A stretch of 64,000 nt of DNA from contig NC_092020.1 of assembly GCF_042242105.1 (NCBI RefSeq), forward strand, positions 17,638,788 through 17,702,787. Reading direction: 5' to 3'. Origin of the DNA: Pempheris klunzingeri. Its lineage: Eukaryota; Chordata; Actinopteri; Acropomatiformes; Pempheridae. How positions within the stretch are numbered: position 1 is the first letter of the stretch; each line of letters begins with the position of its first letter. Below the pieces are notes generated by a model that was given only the letters and a program-made list of their open reading frames with translations, made no database searches and had not been told where the DNA came from. Below, piece by piece: positions 22,801 to 33,800 of the stretch. The position numbers were made by a program, and so were the translations under genes.

Positions 22801-25647
22801 AAAAGGGGAAATCTGTGGCCATTAAGAATTAATCAGAGTTGTCAGGGGAGAAGCACACAATATCCAGCAATATACTTTAAAATCAACCAAAAGTGCCTCT
22901 TTTCATCATCGTCAGTCTACCATTGTGTAACTGCAGCTAGTTGTGGTTTGAGCTGTGTAGTATTTGCTACTCTCCCTCGCATCCCTGCTCTTCTTCTTCC
23001 TCCCGGCCGGTTTCCCACCAAGTCTTGTCACCCTGCAGCTGCTTCCAATTCAGAACCAGAGAACTGAGCCAGCAGGAACATTACAGCACCGTTTCACAGC
23101 CTGCATTACATCTGTAAGGGAGAAATTAAAACCTCCCTCGCATCTGGCCCGGCTGGGAGGAGATGGGTTTTGGCATGGAGGGTGGGAGGTGGGGGGGGGG
23201 TACAAGAAAAGTTGGTGGCTCAGGTTGCACTGGGCCACCAGCCAGGACTGTGTGACTGCTGGTGATCAACACCCATTGGGAAGAGATACAGAGGAGCAGC
23301 TGTGGTGAGTTTCAGCTGATTCACCAGGAGGCCGAGGGGAGGAGGAGCAGGGAGACGCTTGACAACACTGCCACCTAGTGCTGGAGGTACATTATCACAA
23401 TGGAGGTCTCATAACTTGTACCACTGCACCCAGAATACTTTAAAATGTTTTTTAAACATAAAAAAAAAAAAGATGAAGGTGATTATCATGATCATTACAT
23501 TATGCCTTTTTTTTGTAGTGCCACACCAGTCTTTAACTAAGAAATGGCATCATTGGGGTTCAACTTGAGCTTGGAGACTTCAAATTTGTAAAAGAAACCG
23601 CACATTACTGAGTGGGACATTAAATGAGAATTTACCTGGCAAGGGAGGGTCCAAGGAAAGGTGCTACTGGTTGTATTACGGGAAACGTAGGATCAAGACC
23701 TTTTGGAGCTTAATTGATACTATGAATTATTATGAAAAAAATCAGGGTACTGCTTTAATTTCAGGCGTTCTTTTCCTCCCATCTGCCTTTGTTTTTCACT
23801 TTACAATAAATATACTGTAAATACATATATAATATAAATAAAAATAAATAATCAAATCTAATATTGGTTGTTGGGTTTGATTCTCTGTAGCAAGGTTCAT
23901 TTAGAGATCTGATTTGTTAAAATAACGTGGAATGAACACAAGCTAAGATGGTCTGAGAACATACCCTAATTTAAGGGATCCTTCTCTCAAAAATAGGTTC
24001 AAAAGTTGTCTTTATTTATGCTAATAGTTTATTAATGGTTATTTAATGGTTTGTCCAATTTATTTAATAACTTGTAGTTGATTTAGAAACCTTTTATGAA
24101 TGTCACTATAGTGTGACTGTACACATTAGATTTCTTTAATCATTTAACTTCAACTTACTCATTCAGGTTGTATAATCTAGTTGAATGACTCAGACTCACG
24201 ATCTCAGTGTTTCTAAATCCTGGTTATAGCCCTGGCTTCCACCAACTTGTCAGATCCTATCGTATTTACTACCATTACCTCAGCAACATCTTGACGCTCC
24301 TGCTGAAAGACGATCCTCTGCTGTGCAGCCTTCTCATACGCTTTCATCAGAAGTTCAAGCTCTTTCCGCAACTCCTCTGTGTCGCACAGAATCTCATCCT
24401 GCAGAGAGACGCAGGGAAGACAGTGATGGATCTTGACAAGGTTATAGATTGGGCTTGCCTGCCACTGTACAAACTGAAGTAAAATTGATGGGATGGGATG
24501 GGAAGTGCAATGGACCATCTATGAGAAAACCAAACTTAGGAATGTCACACACATACGCACTCAGAGAAACATGCAGCAGACACACCCAGCTGCAGCAGCA
24601 GGAGCTTACCCTCTCCCTGCGCAGTCTTTCCACCACTGCATCCAGACTACAGTCAGGCTCGGCCACAGTGGGGGTGATGCTGGAGGAGGCTTGTCGACTG
24701 TTCAGCTTCTCCTCTAGTTCAACAATCTGACATTCAAGAGACTCATTTTCCTCCTCAAAACAATGGGCCTAAAGGGCACAGAGACAGAACAGGTACATAC
24801 TGTGTATACCATGTGTAGATCCACTGCTTCATTTACCAAGAACAAAAGTCATGACACAGCAGAGTGAAAATAAAGTGCTGATGCTTCATTGGGAGCAGTA
24901 ATAGTGTTTGTCCTCACCAGTTCAATAAGCCGGACCAGGCGGTCATTGAGGGCAGCGATGATGGTGCGGTCTTGAACAAACTGGCTCAGACCCTCCTTGT
25001 TGAGTGCCTTGGCAGCTACAAAGTCTAACTTGTCACAGTCACACTCATCGACAGTCGCAGCCCTGAGAGGACAAAGTACCAAAGACTGGACTGAATCTTA
25101 TAGGGGAGATAATCTGAACCACCTTCAGGGACAGCTTTTGACTTTCTGTATGCATAGTACACAGTACAGCGTGACACTTTCGTTTGCTGTATTTAGAGAA
25201 ATGAAACACAAATGTTTGACTACAGAACAGCACCATTCTTTAAATGCTTCAGTGCCTTTTGGCCCTGCCCTTTACAGTAAATGAGCATAGTAGACTATGA
25301 TGTAATTTTTCCCATGAGCACAAAAGGCATTTGTCTTCATTCAGGAAACGCCTTTACAATCGCATCATCCAGATTCACAAACATTTGTTCCTTGTTAAAA
25401 TCTTCAATTCTATATATTTTACGGGGGAATAGCACTTGATTCTGTCACTTACATTAGAGTCAAATCTAAATATCTTAAAATTGGTTAAGTGCAGCTCGAA
25501 TTCAGGAGCCGCCTTCTATCCAGAGGCCCACACTGACCTGGCGGAGGCACGGTACTGCCCTGCACACTGCATACTCAATCCTCCATTTCGACTCCAGGTA
25601 TCCTCCTCAAAGAGCTTGCGGTAAGAAGACACTCTGAGCATGGCCAT
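9076..25647 (-). CDS. Divergent type III-like intermediate-filament protein, nearly tail-less
   Basis: Ten exons join in frame to 383 residues: 25,647-25,538; 25,062-24,918; 24,768-24,610; 24,398-24,279; 20,938-20,843; 18,704-18,573; 15,624-15,493; 12,744-12,634; 12,474-12,371; 9,118-9,076. A short head (1-67, with SSYRKLFEEDTW) leads into a coil 1A motif, IAALNDRLVRLIEL (72-85). The rod ends with YKELLSEKMARDMEIVAYR and then SLVEEEE, matching the filament consensus YQ-LL-VKMALD-EIATYRKLLEGEE. Only five residues (VRLCN-L region) follow, so there is virtually no tail. Residues 255-287 (exon 7) are rich in Gly, Ser and Ala where coil 2A is expected, which would break the heptads. Exon sizes from exon 5 on (96, 132, 132, 111+104, 43) resemble the vimentin/desmin series as I recall it (96, 162, 126, 221, 44). 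A TATA box lies 70 bases upstream of the ATG. The family name is unknown to me; syncoilin is a weak alternative. Confidence 0.85.
9285..9375. repeat. Short interspersed repeat fragment
   Basis: The sequence 'caatcaatc...tatatagc...caagacgctttacaaaaagagc' matches the style of a frequent teleost repeat ('tttatatagcgc...caagacgctttacaaa'). It lies in the last intron of the filament gene. Confidence 0.5.
11750..12140. repeat. Interspersed repeat carrying nuclear-receptor-like half sites
   Basis: Starts near 'atctcaggaggtccttgag', continues 'ggcgcaaacgtccacttgg', 'gatgaactgattagatatt', 'gtgacctcacaaaacatg' and ends near 'cgaccgagaggcagtaatt'. I recognise it as a dispersed teleost repeat. It lies in intron 9 of the filament gene. 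Inside it, AGGTCA (11,849) and TGACCT (11,864) form an inverted pair with 9 bases between. Confidence 0.6.
12505..12522. repeat. (AC)n microsatellite
   Basis: Short AC run followed by acatacatac, immediately upstream (on the minus strand) of filament-gene exon 9. Confidence 0.85.
13234..13258. repeat. (TCCC)n microsatellite
   Basis: About six TCCC units followed by a C run, in intron 7 of the filament gene. Confidence 0.85.
14728..15155. repeat. Palindromic MITE-like element, copy B
   Basis: The right half is clear: 'ttagaggtgctggtaggctg', 'gacagagtcaggctatcc', 'ccagtctttgtgctaagc', 'tgctggctgtagcttc', then 'tcaatcttctcatcgaac'. The left part (from aatagttcgag) is degraded. It sits in intron 7 of the filament gene. 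Boundaries are approximate. Confidence 0.65.
16306..16333. repeat. (AC)n microsatellite
   Basis: Uninterrupted AC run of about 14 units in intron 6 of the filament gene. It accounts for CVCV/HTHT-type translations here. Confidence 0.95.
16840..16873. repeat. (TA)n microsatellite
   Basis: Uninterrupted TA run of about 17 units in intron 6 of the filament gene. Confidence 0.95.
17350..18315 (+). mobile_element. 5'-truncated L1-type LINE with 16-bp target-site duplication
   Basis: The insert is flanked by a perfect direct repeat, agatataatatttccc, at 17,334-17,349 and 18,316-18,331. Its plus-strand frame (17,367-18,086) encodes the C-terminal part of an L1-class ORF2 after the reverse transcriptase, with the typical PKSFFKKLD, SFVWAG, KEDGGLALPNF and YYWAANI motifs. 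The frame ends at TVAN-stop; another frame continues. A 3' tail of about 230 bases with a T-rich stretch ends in aataaaaacacttggtaaaaa. The endonuclease and polymerase parts are absent, so the copy cannot move by itself. It lies antisense in intron 6 of the filament gene. Confidence 0.9.
17367..18086 (+). pseudogene. LINE ORF2 C-terminal remnant
   Basis: Open frame of 239 codons within the LINE. It matches the region downstream of the reverse-transcriptase core in L1-like ORF2 proteins (Trp/Tyr-rich, GGLALPN motif). The first Met is only the first one in the truncated copy, not a native start. No catalytic YADD or endonuclease motif is present. This is a dead fragment, not a host gene. Confidence 0.85.
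18332..18430. repeat. Right part of a repeat split by the LINE insertion
   Basis: The text 'ctctgaaatgtagtggagtag', 'agtataaagcagcatgaaat', 'ttacattccaccac' belongs to a dispersed teleost repeat. The same phrases recur at 19,205-19,350, and related text lies in clic2 introns. The left flank of the LINE (about 17,300-17,349, 'gtagctgtcagatata') appears to be the same element, so the LINE interrupted it. Confidence 0.55.
19205..19350. repeat. Interspersed repeat ('gtagtggagta' family)
   Basis: 'aaatgtagtggagtaaaaag', 'aagtataaagcggcatgaaa', 'gagatactcatgtacaagta' and 'acagtatttccttacaatcc' closely parallel 18,332-18,430 and parts of 57,420-58,000. Confidence 0.6.
19912..20150. repeat. Palindromic MITE-like element, degraded copy E
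   Basis: 'aatttgacattttgagaaat', 'gcgttcttacctc', 'aaagctacagggaccagac' and 'actggaaacagggaaacagc' match successive blocks of the left arm of the 55-kb copy. The right arm is not evident. It is in intron 4 of the filament gene. Confidence 0.5.
21166..21200. repeat. (GGA)n microsatellite
   Basis: Imperfect GGA run with a GGCAGA interruption, in intron 4 of the filament gene. Confidence 0.85.
22425..22530. repeat. Possible 3' end of an old retroelement
   Basis: A T-run is followed by 'gtccgccctgatgaggacaa', 'gcgaggtcgtaaaccagtag' and 'ctgctaaataaaggctttt'. The combination of a CCTGATGAGGAC...TCG block and a nearby aataaa resembles 3' regions of some fish retroelements. The long open frame on the opposite strand (22,278-22,727) resembles no protein I know. 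Family assignment is uncertain. Confidence 0.3.
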
Positions 25648-25716
25648 GGCTTTGGATGGTTTCAAACTGGGCTACAGCACAACAGGCAAATGGTGGCAGC
25701 AGGTCCAAGTCGGAGG

Positions 25717-25723
25717 TTTTATA
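25717..25723 (-). promoter_or_regulatory. TATA box of the intermediate-filament gene
   Basis: TATAAAA on the minus strand, 70 bases upstream of the ATG at 25,647. Transcription would start near 25,690 and leave a leader of about 45 bases. The short leader supports the chosen start, MAMLRVSSYRK. The ocrl poly(A) signal is only about 230 bp upstream. Confidence 0.6.
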
Positions 25724-25950
25724 TTCATAGGGAAGGAGAATGTAGCACTGAGGTGAAGGATCTCTCACCAGCCACTGAGCAGACTAAGTATAGCGTGAAC
25801 ATCAGCTAGTAACGATTTCATATGTATGTGAAGAGTCAGCCCCAAAACCAGTGTACATCTGTTTATATAAATAAGAGTGTCAACAAGATTTAACACAGTT
25901 TTCAAAAAGGGGGTGCTGAATGGGAAAACAAAAACAGCTTTATACACAGT

Positions 25951-25956
25951 TTTATT
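25951..25956 (-). terminator. Poly(A) signal of ocrl
   Basis: AATAAA on the minus strand, about 2.1 kb past the ocrl stop codon and just before the filament-gene promoter. The intervening 25,960-28,053 has no exon and is best read as a long 3' untranslated region. Confidence 0.5.
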
Positions 25957-28053
25957 ACTGTTAAATAAATTAAAAGCACCAAAACTCTAAAAAGTTGAAA
26001 ACAGGTGCGAGTGTTTCATTGTGTACCTTTAAATGTACCTTAGTTTTATGAAGAGATTGTGACAAAACTGAGGACAAAAAGCATAATGAATTTTACAAAT
26101 ACATCAGCTGGTGAAGTGGCATAAGATAACACTTCAAAATCAAAGGTTATTGACTATACCAATTTTGTGTTTGCCTCGAGGACAATATCTCTAAATAGTG
26201 AATTGATAAATGGCTATTGTAAAATGGCTGCTCTCAATCTGAATCAACAGGAACTATTCCTTCACGCCAGAGCCACCTTTTGGCAAAGCTCAGCTTGATG
26301 AAGACCAACGGGAAGAACCTAGTGTGCTGATGGCAATTAAGGCAGAAGGAACTAAGCAAGAATACAGCAACTAACAAAGCCAGAAAGGTTTTTGCCAAGC
26401 AGTGCCATGATTGTCGGTGTTGTCACATTACATCTTGTGCTCACATTGTCTCCAAACATGAAGTATTTAAAAGCTCCTGGAGCATCTGAAAAGAAAAACT
26501 CCAGGCTTTTTCTGGCATCTTTACATTACAGGAGATACTGAGCGAGGGAAAATGTCATAAATGTGAATATTTTTGTTGGGTGGGAATTCAAATACTGACA
26601 TCTCTTGGGTACAACTGTTAAACAGGAAATAACGTTCATTATACACCGCATAGAAGTTCCTTATTTCAATAACCATGACAAGTTTTGCAACAGTGACTAC
26701 AGAAACAAAAAAAAATCCTCAGTGGCACAAATGAGAAAGGTGCACAAAGACAGACTGTATCCTGCAGAGTAATGAGCCGTTAAATCTTGCAAAACTTGCC
26801 CCCAGAAAGTGCTGCATTAGTTAAAACGAGAGTATTACTCATCTGCATTTACCATGAGGAACACAACGGCTGTGTCTTGGCATTACACAGGCGTAAAACA
26901 ACAGATGAGCTTTAAGATGTGGCAGCGGTAAGGAAAAAAAGACATGTAAACAAACAGACATTAAGAGTACCACCTTGATGACGAACAGGACAAACTGTAG
27001 ACACCATCACAGATTTGCACCACCATACCAAATACCCATGAAACAGGGACATGATCGCTATTTACACCATTTAAGACATCAAGAACCACAGGGGGTAACT
27101 TCTTACTCCATTCCAGTGGACCAGGAAGTTAGTGTGTTAACAGACCTGTTTTGTAACTCAAGAGGAACTGGCAAAACAAGATGTAAGGCTCATGGCTGAC
27201 GCTACACAAAAACACTGCAAACATCCACGACAGAGTTTTCTATAACAGCATGATAAAAACATATTTTACAACCAATCCAGAGCTGAAAATTAACCATACT
27301 AGTAGTAGGAACCGGAGACAGTTCAGATGGTGCAAACATTGAAGAAAAATATATAAATAACAGTTAAAATACAGTGGGTATGGGAACAAACAATTCTCAC
27401 AGATATCTTAATCTTGTCCCCTCAGGAAAAATGCGGCAAAATAGATGATTGTCATGATTTATCTTAAGCTTAAACATTCTTAGTATATAGATTTCCATAA
27501 TTATCCCATTTCAAACTACTTAATGCTTCGTACGATATACTAGTATTCAGTCTACTTCTTAAAACGTCAGGAATATCCTTTTCTTTAGTGTAACCGAGTC
27601 TTTCGCTTAGCATCTATGAATACATAGTGTTGTCACATTCATAACACTCACTGTTCAGGGGTTATTTTGGCATGAACACCTACAACAAGAAGCCAGCTGA
27701 GGGCGAGGACAACTCTAGCCTGGAGGCGCTGGGCCTTTAGGTTATCAGAAAGTGCAGAGGCATCAGTTCAAACCTCTTCCAAGTGCTTCCAAATCCAGCG
27801 AGCGGTGATACTGTGAAGGATCTGAATATATGACACTTGGTAAAATCATCACAGTTCTAATGGAGGTCTTCCTCTAACATCAGAGTTTGTGAAAGGCAGG
27901 GTGCAAAACAGCTGCACTGGTCTCCAACTGATGACAAAATACCAAGTGGGTCATGTTACAGTGTCCTACAGGTCCAGGTCCTTTGCTAACAGTAAGCCAG
28001 GTTGGGAATAACCTCCGAACCTGACTGACGTAGTGAGGGACCATCAACCTCGG
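25957..28053 (-). other. Probable 3' untranslated region of ocrl
   Basis: Some 2.1 kb without splice-supported coding sequence between the ocrl stop (28,054-28,056) and the AATAAA at 25,951. I see no repeat family or RNA gene in it. The true cleavage site could be earlier. Confidence 0.45.
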
Positions 28054-30790
28054 TTACTCCTCGTCTCCTGCCATGAGGAACCCCAGAATGAAGTCGATGG
28101 CTTTCTGCCGGTCGTGTGGTGACTGCCTGCCCGCCAGTTTGGGAGGCGGTCGGATGAGGAGGCTGGCAAAGAGTGTTGCTAAAACACAAGAACAGAAGAA
28201 ACATGTAAAGAACCTGATACTAACACAAGGCTAACTTCAACCTTCTATCAAGTAACATAAAACTATTTTCATATTCTGTATAATCAGCAGTGTCAAGACG
28301 ATATGTCGTTAAAACATTCATGTCAGTGTAGCCAACCCTTGTGATTTGTCAGGATATTTAGCGGGCTGGCTTTCATAAAGATGATGAGTAAAATCCCTGA
28401 CTGACAGAAAACTGCACCATCTCAATACTTGTGAATATGAGTCTGTTTCATACTGGCACCAACACATATTCAATTATTGCCTAAGTGCGGCATTTTGAGT
28501 AAAAGAGTATATGGAATCATAGTAATAGTGTAAAGACTAGCATTATATTGTTTAGGTATCAATAGTGCTGTTGAATCTTGCATGTGAATGCATGCATGTC
28601 AGATGTTATTGTCACAGAATTACTCTAAAAAGAATAGCACTGTTGTTGTCACATTAGCTTGTGGGGATCTACGTGACTGATGATGTTACCCTGATTATTC
28701 TCGAGTAGGAAAAATAGAACGAACACGCACACAGCGACACATACCAGGAATTAATTAACACTATGATTTTCTTATTTTTCTTCAGACATTGTGCTATGTT
28801 GTTCAAATTGATTGTTCCTTGAACTATAAAGTATAATGAACCATTTCATACCTATGAGGCTGGCTGTTAGGTTGTTGTTATGCGAGTGCTTGAGAAGTTC
28901 TTTCAGAAAGGCCATTAAGTAGCGAAACACGTTGCGGTGAGCACGGGGCAACTGGGAGATCAACTGTCAATGGACAAAAGTAGACAAAGATTAGTCATAC
29001 GTACTACTGTATGCAGAATACAGCAGACAAATCCTGAGATAAAGCCAAGTCAAAACAGTCTTTCTGCACTCTGCAACACTTCTAAGGACACAGAAAGTTG
29101 GTAAATATCACAGTTAATAACAGATAAGCACATTGTATGTTAAGTGTACCTGTTTGCAGAGACGGCTGTCATGAGCACATTCTAGGCACCGCTGGTAGAG
29201 TTCATAACACAGCACCGGCTCCGGCAAGGCCTCCAAGAAGATCAGCAGAGCCTCAGCAACAGAGTGGTTACAGCCAACTACATGAGCGGTTCAGGATGAA
29301 CAAGCAAAGACGGCACCCACTGCATCATTCATGTTAACATAATAAACAGGTCTGCCTGTGTGTCTTCTTGTTTTTATCTGTAAACAGTTGTAGCTAGCAA
29401 GCTAACTTAGAATTCAGCACTTAGTAGCACTGAGAGACATTAACCCTCTTGACTCAGACTACACCACACAGTCACATGATCAAGAGGACATAACAGCGCC
29501 CATGTGTTAATTAGGTTAGTGTGTAAGTTTGTGTCTTTATGCTGCTGATGTCTTTTGTTTTATAAGCCATTTGCAGGGCTGATAATGGTAATGGTGAGAT
29601 CCGGTCTTATGGGACTGGTTTCATAAACAAGGATACAGACGGTGTCTGGGATGCTGGTGTCCAGACAGTCGATGATGCTCTGCAGCTCCTCTTGTAGGCC
29701 TGGTGTCTGGAACAAGTCCTCCTGGGAGGCATTCAGGGACAAATATGGAAATATCTAAACTGTTACCAGAAGTAACTCTGTGTCCAGTTACAATTTTTTG
29801 CTCTGCATATTACATATGGTACTTTTTTATAGTGCATATTGCATTTTGTATTTATTTACCTTGCATCTATCTATCTATCTAATTAGTATGACCATAAAGG
29901 AGCAGATGCATATTATGAGCCATCTACTGTTGCGTGTCCAAATCTGTCTCCAAATTTGTCATCTTTGAACTTAAAAAGGATGAAGTTGTTCCTTTATGGG
30001 TTGAGAAAATTGCCCCTCCTCATAAAAGAAATATATCACATAAAAAAAACTATTAAATTATATGAAAAATACATTGTCACAAAACTGAAAGAAAGCCTCA
30101 GCACAGTTTCTCAGCTCATGAAAAGTTGATATTTTGGAGATACACGGTTTAACAGGCCAGCAATGCAATATAAGGGTACTGTCACAGGAAGTTCAGCAGT
30201 CTTGTTACATCTCAATGATAAAACCTTAATGTAGAGAGTATTCTATCAGCTGTCTCACCTGATCACAGGACTTGGTGAAGAGATGGTTCACAAGAATCCA
30301 CACCTCCTTGGGGATCTTTAGAGGTTTCTCCTCAGTACTTGCACCATCCACCATCAGGAAGCTCACTTTTGACTTTTCCTGATGAGAGATAACGCAGTGA
30401 GCATGACTTTGTACATGAAATTGTAGCGCAGACAGCAGATTACTTCCTGGAGTAAAATACTAATATACTCTCCATTCATGAAAAAAAAAAAAGAGATCAA
30501 AAGTCATGACATGACATGACATACAATGTGATTCACTACTAGAGTGACTGCACATGACACATCCGATCAATTAATAGCAGCAGTGAGGTCAGGATTATCT
30601 CTGAGGGCTTTAAACTTCAAAGAGCCATTTTAGAAACGGCAGGATATCACATTCTTAGTGTCTCTGCAAATGGATCCCCGAGGCTCACGAGAGACGTCCA
30701 AAAATAACCACAGCTAGCGATGTTGCACATTAGCTCAGAGTGGGTCTTTAATGGGAGACAATGGCAAACATGCAGACCTAATTAGATATT

Positions 30791-30839
<49 letters not shown>

Positions 30840-33800
30840 CACTCAAGGTATTTACAATGTGGGGATTCAAGAAATCTGTTAACTGATGCAGCTTTTCGGT
30901 TCCACAGAAGCTACGAGATGGAAGAAGAGACTTGTCGTTAGGCTTCATAGGAGTGTTAGCTGAGCAGACCCTGATACTTCTTCTCATTAGCTTTAATCAT
31001 GTGTAGGAGGGAGCTGTGCAGTGAGGGTGACCTGCTGTGAAATGAGATTTTGCATGTTTGCGTGTGTCTAAGTTTCACTGGACTGGTGTAGCCTGTCCTA
31101 AATGAGCCAGGGGAGATTTAATGGATGGCTGATCCACACACAGATTATAGCTAAGCTGGCATGGTCTGCTCAGTGGTGCCTGTGGGTTACCAACTGCTGC
31201 CCTTGTCAGCTTCTACAAAAAGTAGAATATGCACTGATTCAATTTTCCGATGAACATGTGAAACCACTTTTTAAATTGATCTAAGATGCAGACAGCAGGT
31301 GAGTATCAGTGCAATATATTGTAGCTGAAAGGCACTGCACATTAAAAGGAATATTCCAATATAGAAGGACTTACACCAAGTTACTTACTTTCCAAGAGAT
31401 AGATAGAAGTTTAATACCACTCATGTGTCTGTGTCCTAAGTATGGAGCTAAAGCTAAGATATTAGCTTAGTTTAGCATAAAGATTAGAAGCATGGGGAGA
31501 CCGCAGACAGATCAAAGTTAGAAAATACTACCAACACCTCTAAAGCTTACATTTTTTTTCCGTTTGCAGTGTTTTGGCATTTGATAAACTTTCAATCTCA
31601 TCAATCTGTTACTTAATCTGGACGGTACACAGTACAGAAAATAAACAGGTCCCCACTAATGCAGCCGCTTGCACAACGCAGGGGTGTTTGAGCTGAGCAC
31701 CCGCTTAGGTGTTGTTGGCATCTTTCTGAACTTTGGCAAGACCAAGTTTCCGTTTCCCTCTGCTTGCAGTCTTTACGCTAGGCTAAGCTAATTGTTTCCT
31801 ACATCTAGCTACTTAACATACAGAGATGAAACTTGATACTTTTCCTGTAATTACCATACAAATGTGAAAATATTTCTGCTTGTTGGATTGTTGAAACTAT
31901 TTTATTCATATAAAAAAAAAAAAAAAATCTACTCTAGTATTGGAAACCTTCACAGGTAAAGTTAACAGGGCTACCATATCCTCACATGACTGACTCTAAT
32001 AATACTTGAACCCATGTCGCTTTATGAGGAAGGTCAATAAAGTGTAGCAGATACTTGGTCATGTAACGAAGTTGATATCGACCCTAATTTACCTTATGTC
32101 TGATCAATATCAGAGTTAATAATTTACCTTTTCCATGTAGCTGTCCTCCCCCTGAGCAAGAAGTCAGCCCACAACCACAGTGAAGAGTTGGAAAGGAATG
32201 ATCAAGGCAAGAAGAGGCGATGAAGGGAAACAAAAGAAGACAGAACAAAGTAGATAGAAGTGGTTTACGTAAACACAGAATCAGAAAATGCAGATAGATC
32301 GTGGATTGTTGTTTCATAAATAATTGATCCAATACACCAGGCCAGTAGGAAAATTGAGTATTTTGAATAGAAATAAAGGAGCACTGAATGATAGCAGCAG
32401 TAGATTTCAAAGCCAAATCAGATTATGTCAAAAATAGCATTATGGAAACAGACAGAGGGGAATGTAAAGACCAGAGGAGTCTATTTATATAAAGCAGTAA
32501 TATGGGCCTAACCTGAGTCAAATTTCCCTGTTCTTTAGGAGCTCCCTTCCTATGTTTTTGCCACTTCCTCATTCCCTTGGCCCCTCTTGGCCAGAAATAT
32601 ACAGGTTGAGACATTTTATGTTCTCCAAATATAGGCTCTCTGTGTGTGACTGAGTTTACCCTGAGGGAGTGAACAAGCCCTCACGTGTCCCCGCTCAGGT
32701 TTCAGGTCGTGAATAGCTGTCGGATTTCAATCTGAGCTAAGCTGCTCCTTGTAGAGGAAGGTTTTTGTTTCACAATCAGAGTTTCAGCTAATCTGTGGAA
32801 AATATGCCTCCATTCACTAATCCTATCACTTTAAACTGGTCTGAATGGATCACAGCTGGACTAGCTTTCCCTCACCAGATCAATGAGTTTGGTGATGGGG
32901 ATCTCTCTGATGGGCTTCTTCATGCGGCACAGAGTCTCCAGCGAGGTGCCAAAGCAGCTGGGCAGGTAGTTGCCCGATATGGTAATGAAGTAGTCCTTGC
33001 CGCGGTCCAGATGGAGCACCAGGATGTCCTCTATGGTGTCCTCTCCGGAGTTCAGCAGCGTGACAGAGTCTTTACTGACATACACCTCCAGATAGATCTC
33101 CAGGGTCTCATCTGCTCAGCAAGATAAGGAAGAGCTTTACAGGAAGTTTTCTGAGGAACTGTGACAGGAACACTGTCAGAGGAGCTGAGTCTGCACTATT
33201 GATTATTTGCAAACTAAAAGGGATATTAAAGACTAAAAAGGTTAGAGGTTACAAGTTATTATTATTATCATTTTATCTGTTAGCTATTGTTTTTAAGCAC
33301 TTTTCATTCACTTTTCCCTCCAAGCGTCCTTGTTAAACATTTAATAATGTAATGTAAGGGAGTCAAAACATGATAAAGACACTATACTTTTTGAGCATTA
33401 AACCATTGGTTTAGTAGGTCCTCCAACTATAAGTATGAACTTGAAAATTAGTAGAATGTGGGACCTTTAAATACAACAATTAGAAAAAGTTGAATGTCAA
33501 ACTGGGGCCATGTAACAGTACAAGGTTGTCCTAAATAGATAACTACATTAATAATCTCATTACATTTCATCATCACCAATAATGAAAATACTAAATGATC
33601 ACAGATTATTCATTATTCAAAGTCAAGATCACAAGCCTATGGACCATCAAAGAAGAAAAGGGAGTTATTAAAGAACTTACTTGGCTCTAAGAATCCATCA
33701 CTCGGCTCGGCACGGAGCCAAGGTTTGCAATACAGTGAGTCATTGAGTTTGGGGATGAAGGCAAAGTGACAGGGGACCTGCCCGTCATTTGTTATTAGGA

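Noticed and set aside
32795-33127. 110-codon plus-strand frame
   Set aside because: Exact antisense shadow of the ocrl exon 32,876-33,111.
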